This document shows, piece after piece, positions 1 to 4,638 of a stretch of 6,793 bases of DNA. Location: assembly GCA_902474785.1 (NCBI GenBank), contig CABRXB010000059.1:1-6793 (forward strand), read 5' to 3'. The stretch is from an uncultured Eubacteriales bacterium (lineage in GTDB: Bacteria; Bacillota; Clostridia; Oscillospirales; Feifaniaceae). Within the stretch, counting starts at the first letter, position 1. Each line of letters starts with the position of its first letter. Under the pieces are notes generated by a model. That model was not told the origin of the DNA. It saw only the letters and a list, made by a program, of their open reading frames with translations, and ran no database searches. The position numbers and the translations under genes are program-made.

Positions 1-18
1 TTTTGTATTCTTTCGGGA

Positions 19-420
19 CTATTCCTTGTCGGATTCCTTGTTGAAGAGGTTGGCCACCGTACTTGCCACCTTGTCCACCATCTCGGGCGCCATAGCAAGC
101 GCCTTGTCCACGCTGGTCTCGTTGCGGTCGATGGTGATGAGCTTGACATTCTCGCCCGACACCGTCAAAAAAGCGATGGGCGTGATGCTCAGCGCCCCGC
201 CGCCGCCGCCGCCAAAGGGAACGTTCTTTTTCTCCTCGGCTGTGTTGGGTTTGAAGTCGCCGCCGGCAAGTCCAAAGCCCACCGTCACCTTGGAGATGGG
301 GATAACGGTCACGCCGGAGGGCGTGATGATGGGTTCTCCCACAATGGTGTTGACATCCACCATCTGGTTGATGTTGTCCATGATCGACTCTGCCATGCCC
401 TGGATCGGATGCTCATTCAT
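19..420 (-). CDS. ytfJ: YtfJ/GerW family spore protein
   Basis: This 133-residue protein belongs to the YtfJ (GerW) family, small spore proteins that in Bacillus subtilis affect germination. The N-terminus (MNEHPIQGMAESIMDNI) matches the family pattern in which an amphipathic helix precedes a beta-rich core. The core has VGEPIITPSGVTVIPISKV at about residues 27-45 and VGFGLAGG at 47-54. A run of six glycines (70-75) follows, then SITPIAFLTV, all hallmarks of the family. The frame is open 12 codons further upstream, but the ATG at 420 is chosen because AAAGAGGTG sits 5 nt before it and the extension (RSTTRNERGVF) does not look like family sequence. It follows the DUF2953 gene after 57 nt, a common clostridial pairing. 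The glycine run is encoded by a GCC-type trinucleotide tract that could be prone to slippage. The family assignment is from recalled sequence pattern and is strong; the germination role is inherited from Bacillus. Confidence 0.93.
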   Translation of the reverse strand: MNEHPIQGMAESIMDNINQMVDVNTIVGEPIITPSGVTVIPISKVTVGFGLAGGDFKPNTAEEKKNVPFGGGGGGALSITPIAFLTVSGENVKLITIDRNETSVDKALAMAPEMVDKVASTVANLFNKESDKE

Positions 421-477
421 AAAAACACCTCTTTCGTTTCGTGTGGTTGATCGCATTTATTGCAAACGATGCGTGCG

Positions 478-1161
478 TCACGATACATTGCACGCCTCGG
501 ATTGCTCTGTTTTTGTCGCGGCCCGCTGCTTTAAAATGGCTTTGATCTCGCGCCACAACGCCAGATAGCCCGCTGCCGCGTGTGTGAAATGCCACAGACG
601 AAGCCATAGCTGAATGTCCAGCTCAAGCGTGGTCGATGCGCTCCCGTAATCAGGCACCATCACAAGATCCCTGCGCTTTACGGTGACAAGGTGGGTCAGC
701 TTTGCAACCGCCGTAAACACAGAGGCCGACAGCGCGCCATAGCTTATCGTGGTCTTCATGGGGTCTGGCGTCCCCACCGCGACATGGATGGTCAAACGGT
801 TGACCACGATGCGCTTTAACAGGCGCTCTGTCGTGACGGAAAGCCCTTTTTTGAGAGACTCGAGCAAGAAGCCCACGTCGTCCGCAGCCGAAAGAAGTTG
901 CGAGAGCTCGCCTTCTTTTTTCGGTTTTTTCTCCTCTTTGGCCTTTTTCCTCTCCTTTGCCGCATCCCTTTCCCGCTCTTTTCTGCTTTTGAGCTTTGGC
1001 GGGCGCTTTTCTCCAAATCGCAGGCGAAAGACCGAAAGGCCGCCCACCTGTACGGCAAGACAGGTTTTCCCGCCGCCGCTTGTCAGTCGCATGCCAAAAC
1101 GCAGCGCCTGCATCAGCGCGAGCAGAACAAGCACGACGAAAAGTACAAACAACCAGCGCAT
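478..1161 (-). CDS. DUF2953 domain membrane-anchored protein
   Basis: The protein has 227 residues and no known biochemical function. Residues 3-20 form one hydrophobic N-terminal segment (LFVLFVVLVLLALMQAL), a likely membrane anchor. A highly charged Lys/Glu/Arg stretch follows at about 51-83, probably an extended or helical linker. The C-terminal half carries the DUF2953 pattern, with VGTPDPMKTTISYGALSASVF near 129-149 and a beta-rich DYGSASTTLELDIQLWLRLW near 171-190. The frame also offers a GTG at 1170, but the ATG at 1161 is preferred: AAAGAGGTGA lies 5 nt upstream, the same motif and spacing as at ytfJ, and the GTG is inside that motif. It lies between scpB and ytfJ as in many clostridia, where DUF2953 commonly neighbours ytfJ. 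A spore-linked role is therefore a reasonable inference, but not shown by this sequence. Confidence 0.85.
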   Translation of the reverse strand: MRWLFVLFVVLVLLALMQALRFGMRLTSGGGKTCLAVQVGGLSVFRLRFGEKRPPKLKSRKERERDAAKERKKAKEEKKPKKEGELSQLLSAADDVGFLLESLKKGLSVTTERLLKRIVVNRLTIHVAVGTPDPMKTTISYGALSASVFTAVAKLTHLVTVKRRDLVMVPDYGSASTTLELDIQLWLRLWHFTHAAAGYLALWREIKAILKQRAATKTEQSEACNVS

Positions 1162-1166
1162 CCCTG

Positions 1167-1176
1167 TCACCTCTTT
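1167..1176 (-). promoter_or_regulatory. Ribosome binding site deciding the DUF2953 start
   Basis: AAAGAGGTGA on the minus strand is followed by a 5-nt spacer and ATG at 1161. The alternative GTG start at 1170 overlaps this motif and has no Shine-Dalgarno sequence of its own. The stop codon of a 25-codon upstream small ORF (TGA, 1167-1169) is also embedded here. Confidence 0.7.
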
Positions 1177-1294
1177 CTTGGGGGCCTGTCCCCCTTGATT
1201 TGCCGCCTAGCGCCAGAAAGGTCTGCGCTGCCGACAATCCTCATTTTTTCCGCACGCACCCTGCTTCATGCCTGAGCGCAGGGGGCTTTTTCAT
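1167..1294 (-). other. Two overlapping candidate leader small ORFs before DUF2953
   Basis: Small ORF 1 (1241-1294) reads MKKPPALRHEAGCVRKK and starts at an ATG preceded by GGGAGGA about 4 nt away. Its TGA overlaps the ATG of small ORF 2 (1167-1244, 25 residues, beginning MRIVGSADL and ending in PPRKR) as ATGA. The TGA of small ORF 2 lies within the DUF2953 ribosome binding site, 5 nt before that gene's ATG. The layout would allow a ribosome to pass from one ORF to the next by coupled termination and re-initiation. I recognise neither peptide. Short ORFs are common by chance in GC-rich DNA, so coding status is unproven. Confidence 0.22.
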
Positions 1295-1301
1295 TTTTTC
1301 C
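1241..1301 (-). repeat. 11-bp direct repeat, two copies 50 nt apart
   Basis: GGAAAAAATGA on the minus strand occurs exactly at 1291-1301 and again at 1241-1251. Each copy contains the start codon of one of the two candidate small ORFs in the scpB-DUF2953 gap, and the second copy also contains the stop codon of the first ORF. The match is exact over 11 bases and ends abruptly on both sides. Confidence 0.6.
1256..1299 (+). terminator. Terminator-like hairpin facing against the operon
   Basis: On the plus strand GCACCCTGC (1256-1264) can pair with GCAGGGGGC (1278-1286) across a 13-nt loop, with one A/G mismatch. The stem is followed at once by TTTTT, then CA, then six more Ts. This has the form of a Rho-independent terminator for plus-strand transcription, although no plus-strand gene is visible. 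On the minus strand the hairpin has no following T-run, so it should not stop the operon. It may end antisense transcripts or act as an RNA structure in the leader. Confidence 0.3.
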
Positions 1302-1313
1302 TCCCTGCGAGGA
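1259..1313 (-). promoter_or_regulatory. Competing hairpins in the scpB-DUF2953 leader
   Basis: Three pairings exclude one another in the minus-strand RNA. First, TCCTC (1309-1313) pairs with GAGGA (1299-1303), hiding the Shine-Dalgarno of small ORF 1. Second, CGCAGGG (1303-1309) pairs with CCCTGCG (1277-1283), placing that start codon in a 19-nt loop. Third, CCCTGC (1278-1283) pairs with GCAGGG (1259-1264). Such switching is the form taken by attenuators and translational control leaders. I recognise no known riboswitch class. Stems are only 5-7 bp, so this is suggestive. Confidence 0.3.
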
Positions 1314-1343
1314 TTTTTCCCTTCGATTGCCCGATTTTCTGAT

Positions 1344-1934
1344 TCAAGGCTCCGCCGGCTGCTCCTTGAGTTCAAGTTGCGCGATCAGCGCGCCCGATTC
1401 GTCCACCGGGGGCAGGTCGTCGAGCGAGGAGAGGCCAAAGCAGCGCAAAAACTGCACGGTGGTGCCAAACTGCATGGGTCGCCCCGGCACGTCGAGTCGG
1501 CCCCGCTCTTCCAGCAGCCCCTTTTCAAGCAGAGAGGCCACCACGCCCGAGCTGTCGACCCCGCGCACCTGTTCCAAAAAGGCGCGGGTGACGGGCTGGT
1601 TGTAAGCTGTGATCGCCAACACCTCAAGCGCCGCGGGCGACAGCGAAACCTCACGCTTTTTGTCGAGCACGGCGCGCACACAGTCGGCATACTCCCGGCG
1701 TGAACAAAGCTGATAGGCGCTTCCAAGCCGCAGCATCTGTACGCCGCGATTTTGCTGGTTGTAGGAAAAGCGCATGCGGTCGAGCAGTTCCTGCATCTGT
1801 TTTTGCGGAATTTCAAGCGCCCGCGCCAGCACATCGAGCTCCACCGGCTCGCCCGCCGCAAATAAAATGGCCTCGATTGCCTGCTCCTCCCTGCCTGCCG
1901 GCAGCTTGCCGAGGGGTTCCCTGGTGCTATCCAA
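1344..1934 (-). CDS. scpB: Segregation and condensation protein B
   Basis: This is the 196-residue ScpB, a protein of two winged-helix domains that forms a dimer and binds the ScpA kleisin in the SMC-ScpAB condensin, which compacts and separates the chromosome. EEQAIEAILFAAGEPVELDVLARAL (about residues 15-39) is the first winged helix. The stretch from SLSPAALEVLAITAYNQPVTR to SGVVASLLEKGLLEERGR (about 103-151) is the second, with the strongly conserved AYNQPVTR signature. The usual FGTTVQFLRCFGLSSLDDLPPV tail is present. Length is normal for the family. The start is a TTG at 1934 with AAGGAGG 9 nt upstream, inside the end of scpA. The two genes overlap by 8 nt, implying translational coupling of partner subunits. 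No in-frame ATG fits better, since the conserved N-terminal helix begins about 14 residues in. Confidence 0.96.
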   Translation of the reverse strand: MDSTREPLGKLPAGREEQAIEAILFAAGEPVELDVLARALEIPQKQMQELLDRMRFSYNQQNRGVQMLRLGSAYQLCSRREYADCVRAVLDKKREVSLSPAALEVLAITAYNQPVTRAFLEQVRGVDSSGVVASLLEKGLLEERGRLDVPGRPMQFGTTVQFLRCFGLSSLDDLPPVDESGALIAQLELKEQPAEP

Positions 1935-2652
1935 CGGCTTGTCCCTCCTTTTGCAGACTGAGCTCCATCTGCTCGCCTTCGCCCGACAAGCGGACGCGGC
2001 TGCGCCTTGCCAGCTCCAGGACGGCCATAAAGACGGCCACCGCGTCGGATCTGCTGTTTTGTGCGTAGATCACCTCGTAGACGCGCAGACGACGCCCAGT
2101 CAAAAGTTTGCGCAGCAGCCCAATGGTCTTGGACGCCACCGACGTCGCCGTGTGCACAAGGATGCCTGAAAAGCTTTCAATGGGCGGCGGAATGCGCCGC
2201 AAACTGCTGCGAAAGACCGATTTGTAGGCCTCCATCAGTGAGGAGAGCGGCTGCGTGCGCAAGGTCGGCGGTTCCTGCTCCAGGGGCTCCTGGGGTTTTG
2301 GAAACAGGCGCCTGCCATACTCCTCATAGCGCCCCTCGAGCTCGCCTGCCAGCTCCTTGTAACGCAGATAGTCGGCCAACATGCTCACGAGCTCGGTGCG
2401 CGGGTCTTCCTCCCCCTCTTCTGCGGGCAGCAGCATGCGCGACTTGATATAGACAAGCCTTGTGGCCATGAGCAGAAATTCGCTCATGTTGTCGGGGTCG
2501 ATGGCCGGCGACGCGTCGATGGCCGCCATGTATTGCTCGAGCAGCAGGGCGATGGGAATGTCCTTGATGTCAATTTTATGCTGCTCGATCAAGTGCAAGA
2601 GCAGGTCGAGCGGCCCCTCATATCCCTCAAGCGTATAGGTCAACGGCTGCAC
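1927..2652 (-). CDS. scpA: Segregation and condensation protein A (kleisin)
   Basis: This 241-residue protein is ScpA, the kleisin that bridges the SMC heads and recruits the ScpB dimer in the bacterial condensin complex. The N-terminal signature YEGPLDLLLHLIEQHKIDI at about residues 11-29 is diagnostic. It is followed by the ALLLEQYM helix and by MSEFLLMATRLVYIKSRMLLP near 56-76. The variable middle is acidic and charged, and the C-terminus (VAVFMAVLELARRSRVRLS, about 204-222) is the winged helix that contacts the second SMC head. Length is normal. The start is a GTG at 2652; AGGAGGTGA ends 10 nt upstream, and no ATG fits ahead of the conserved motif. It lies 37 nt after the M50 peptidase gene and overlaps scpB by 8 nt, so the three are probably co-transcribed. 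Confidence 0.96.
   Translation of the reverse strand: MQPLTYTLEGYEGPLDLLLHLIEQHKIDIKDIPIALLLEQYMAAIDASPAIDPDNMSEFLLMATRLVYIKSRMLLPAEEGEEDPRTELVSMLADYLRYKELAGELEGRYEEYGRRLFPKPQEPLEQEPPTLRTQPLSSLMEAYKSVFRSSLRRIPPPIESFSGILVHTATSVASKTIGLLRKLLTGRRLRVYEVIYAQNSRSDAVAVFMAVLELARRSRVRLSGEGEQMELSLQKEGQAVG
1944..1950 (-). promoter_or_regulatory. Ribosome binding site for the TTG start of scpB
   Basis: AAGGAGG on the minus strand lies within the last codons of scpA, 9 nt before the TTG at 1934. Its strength is the main support for a TTG start and for coupled translation with scpA. Confidence 0.7.
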
Positions 2653-2689
2653 GGCCCAAACGTCACCTCCTCACAAAAATCGTCCGCCT

Positions 2690-3334
2690 TTAAAAAAACA
2701 GGGCGAACAGCGGCTGAAGCAAAAACTGCATGCCGCCAATGACGGCGTCGCGCAAAAACGAGATGGGGCGACTGAGCAGCCCCGTCCAAAGCAGCAAAAA
2801 CAAGATGGGCTGAAAATACCGCTCATACCGCATGATGGAAAAATAGATGTGGTTGGGCAAAACCGCATAGAGGATTTTTGATCCGTCGAGCGGGGAGATG
2901 GGCAGCAGATTGAAGACGGCAAGTCCCACATTGATCATGACCATGATGTACAAAAAGTTGGCAAAATACCCGCCAACCACGGTGGAGCCGACATAGACCA
3001 GCGCCGGCACAAAGAGCGCCAGGCAGACAAAGGCCAGCAGAAGATTGGAGATGGGGCCCGCCGCCGCAGTGATGGCCATGCCCTTTTTCCGATCTTTGAA
3101 GTACATCACGTTGACCGGCACCGGCTTTGCCCAGCCAAAGCGAAAAATCAGCATGCAAAGCGTGCCCAGCGGATCCATGTGAGCCAGCGGGTTGAGCGTC
3201 AGCCGGCCGGCGTCCTTGGCCGTGGGGTCGCCAAGCCGCCAAGCCACATATCCATGGCACAGCTCATGAAAGGAGAGCGAGATCAAAACAGCCGGGATTA
3301 GGTAGATGGCGTCTCGTAAAAATGATTGCAGCAA
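2690..3334 (-). CDS. Site-2 protease family (M50B) membrane metallopeptidase
   Basis: This 214-residue integral membrane zinc protease belongs to the group that cuts substrates within or beside the membrane. The zinc motif HELCH (residues 23-27) sits in the first hydrophobic helix. RLGDPTAKDAGRLTLNPLAHMDPLGTL (33-59) is the typical loop of the short M50B family. AAGPISNLLLAF (91-102) and NLLPISPLDGSKI (142-154) follow, with Asp150 the expected third metal ligand. Four or more further hydrophobic segments are visible. The start chosen is TTG at 3334, with AAAGGAA 9 nt upstream, giving the usual ~22 residues before HExxH. A GTG at 3364 in the same frame would add ten charged residues and lacks a Shine-Dalgarno. 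It has no PDZ domain, so it is unlike RseP or RasP. It precedes scpA as in many clostridia; its substrate is unknown. Confidence 0.93.
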   Translation of the reverse strand: MLQSFLRDAIYLIPAVLISLSFHELCHGYVAWRLGDPTAKDAGRLTLNPLAHMDPLGTLCMLIFRFGWAKPVPVNVMYFKDRKKGMAITAAAGPISNLLLAFVCLALFVPALVYVGSTVVGGYFANFLYIMVMINVGLAVFNLLPISPLDGSKILYAVLPNHIYFSIMRYERYFQPILFLLLWTGLLSRPISFLRDAVIGGMQFLLQPLFALFF

Positions 3335-3343
3335 AACGTCGTG

Positions 3344-3350
3344 TTCCTTT
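3344..3350 (-). promoter_or_regulatory. Ribosome binding site for the TTG start of the M50 peptidase
   Basis: AAAGGAA on the minus strand precedes the TTG at 3334 by 9 nt. The competing upstream GTG at 3364 has only a GC-rich, non-Shine-Dalgarno sequence before it. Confidence 0.5.
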
Positions 3351-3423
3351 CTTCCTTTGCGCACGGCAAGCGCCGGGCGCTATGATTTTGTCGTAAGCGG
3401 CAAATCCGCACAAACATAGACCG

Positions 3424-3933
3424 TCACTGCTCTAAAAAGAGCTTATAGTACCTGCGCATCACGGTGCGCATCACACGGGTGAAGCAGACGTCATAGAGCA
3501 GAAAAATGGCGTTGAGCGTGAGCAGCATCAGGGGAATCTGCCCTTCCATCTCCCCCATGGGGATGCCAAGCACAAGACACAGACCGTAGCCCACCGCCAG
3601 CATGACGTTGCAAAACAGCAGCTTCAAAAGCCAGCACAAAACCACATTTGTAAGGCGCTCAATGCGCAGTTTGAGCATGGGATAAAGGCCGAAAAAGAGG
3701 AAAAACTCCATCGCCGTCTCCTTGCGGGAAATGAGCAGCAGCGCCAAAATGGAGGCGGTGAGGTAGCAGAGCGCCGCCGGCTTCATGCCCCACTTGAGCA
3801 TGACAAAGAGCACCAAAAAGCCGGCCAGCGCCGCGCACGTCAACGTGAGCGACGGAAACGGCACCGAAAGCGCCATCATCACAACAGCTGCGGCCGCAAG
3901 CAGACCGCCCCCTGTGATCTCCTTTGTTTTCAT
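3424..3933 (-). CDS. Small polytopic membrane protein, function unknown
   Basis: This 169-residue, strongly hydrophobic protein is not one I can assign to a named family. Hydrophobic segments appear at about 8-24, 29-47, 53-68, 75-87, 98-122 and 134-151, so five or six membrane helices are likely. Basic patches (RKET at 70-73, KLRIER at 88-93) lie between them. The C-terminal end (RVMRTVMRRYYK) is basic and probably cytoplasmic. The size, the six-helix count and the opening TGGGLLAAAAVVMMALS resemble substrate-binding S components of ECF vitamin transporters, but no ligand motif is visible, so that is a weak guess. The ATG at 3933 has AAAGGGGTGA 7 nt upstream. It sits between the J-protein (51 nt) and the M50 peptidase, co-directional with both. 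The long clean reading frame, good ribosome site and membrane-like composition make it a real gene. Confidence 0.85.
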   Translation of the reverse strand: MKTKEITGGGLLAAAAVVMMALSVPFPSLTLTCAALAGFLVLFVMLKWGMKPAALCYLTASILALLLISRKETAMEFFLFFGLYPMLKLRIERLTNVVLCWLLKLLFCNVMLAVGYGLCLVLGIPMGEMEGQIPLMLLTLNAIFLLYDVCFTRVMRTVMRRYYKLFLEQ

Positions 3934-3984
3934 GCCGGGATCACCCCTTTCTCAAAGCAGGCAAGGCGGCTCCCTGCGACAACA

Positions 3985-4581
3985 TCAGTGGCAGCAGCAA
4001 TCGCACATGGCGTTGGCGCACAAAATCGTGGTGCACATCTCGCAAAAGCCCCCGCCGCAGGGCAGGCAGCACGCCGTGGCATAGGGCGAGTTGCCGCCGC
4101 TTGCAAAAGGCGCGCCAAACCCGCCGAGCGCGGCCCGATACTCCTGATTTTGCGGATCGCGCCGCACGGCCTCCTCAAAGTAAGTGCGCGCGTCGGCAAG
4201 CCAGCCCTTGCGCTGAAGCACGTTGCCCATCAGAAAATACCATTCGGCCGTGCGCAGCGAGCCGGTCACCGTGTCGAGCAGACGGTGCGCGTCTTCAATG
4301 CGGCCGGCCATGATGAGCGAGCGCACCTGTGCATAGAGCGACGTCGTCTGTCCTGATCCGCCTGCGCCGCGCTGCGCGCCGGAAGCGCCGCCGCTGCGCT
4401 CCTTGACGATCTGATCGTAGGCCTCGTTGATCTCGCGCATCTTCTCCTGCGCAAGATCGGACAGCGGATTGTTCTGATAGTTGTCCGGGTGGTACTTCTT
4501 GGCCAGCTCGCGGTAAGCCGCCTTGATCTCCTGCTCGCTGGCGTTTTGGGACACGCCCAAAACCTCATACGGATCCTTCAT
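3985..4581 (-). CDS. J-domain/TPR protein with C-terminal cysteine string
   Basis: This 198-residue protein is a J-domain co-chaperone, expected to stimulate the ATPase of a DnaK-type Hsp70. Residues 3-62 form the J domain, with [24 protein letters not shown] (HPD at 31-33) and INEAYDQI. A Gly/Ser/Ala linker (64-80) follows. A TPR-like helical region spans about 83-150 ([50 protein letters not shown]). The last 28 residues contain ten cysteines (171, 172, 175, 180, 183, 188, 193, 195-197) and end in CDCCCH. The zinc-finger and substrate domains of true DnaJ are absent, so this is not dnaJ itself. The ATG at 4581 has AAGGAG 6 nt upstream. It follows the DUF5685 gene by 57 nt, a pairing I recall from other clostridia. 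The cysteine tail may bind metal, be lipidated or be a redox module; the sequence does not decide. Confidence 0.9.
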   Translation of the reverse strand: MKDPYEVLGVSQNASEQEIKAAYRELAKKYHPDNYQNNPLSDLAQEKMREINEAYDQIVKERSGGASGAQRGAGGSGQTTSLYAQVRSLIMAGRIEDAHRLLDTVTGSLRTAEWYFLMGNVLQRKGWLADARTYFEEAVRRDPQNQEYRAALGGFGAPFASGGNSPYATACCLPCGGGFCEMCTTILCANAMCDCCCH

Positions 4582-4638
4582 GTTGTTCTCCTTGTAGTCA
4601 GGATATGTGATACGCCGGGGAAAATGCGAAAAAACAGT

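Noticed and set aside
445..490. Possible forespore sigma-factor promoter before ytfJ (GTATC, 18 nt, CAATAAA)
   Set aside because: A forespore promoter would suit ytfJ, but the -10-like element agrees poorly with the sigma-F/sigma-G consensus, so it was left out of the features.
26..568. Plus-strand open frame opposite ytfJ
   Set aside because: It mirrors the conserved YtfJ frame; the proline run is just the complement of the glycine codons.
650..1237. Minus-strand alternative frame overlapping DUF2953
   Set aside because: It is Arg/Gly/Cys-rich shadow sequence; the DUF2953 frame has the membrane segment, family pattern and ribosome site.
996..1703. Plus-strand open frame (235 codons) across DUF2953, the gap and scpB
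   Set aside because: It is antisense to two confident genes, is Arg/Ser/Ala-rich, and has no ribosome site or family pattern.
2690..2698. Seven-T tract at the end of the M50 gene (TTT TTT TAA) as a -1 frameshift site into scpA
   Set aside because: The preceding base is G so there is no canonical slippery heptamer, no downstream stem is evident, and the protein already ends at a normal family length.
3365..3423. Possible promoter (TTGTGC, 17 nt, CAAAAT) upstream of the M50 gene
   Set aside because: It matches the consensus at only 3 of 6 and 4 of 6 bases; the short GCGG/CCGC and AGCG/CGCT inverted repeats there are too small to call.
3934..3984. GCAGG/CCTGC hairpin after the J-protein gene
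   Set aside because: It has a 5-bp stem with an 11-nt loop and no following T-run, so it is not supported as a terminator.
4582..4638. Six-T run after the DUF5685 stop as a minus-strand terminator
   Set aside because: No GC-rich stem immediately precedes the T-run.
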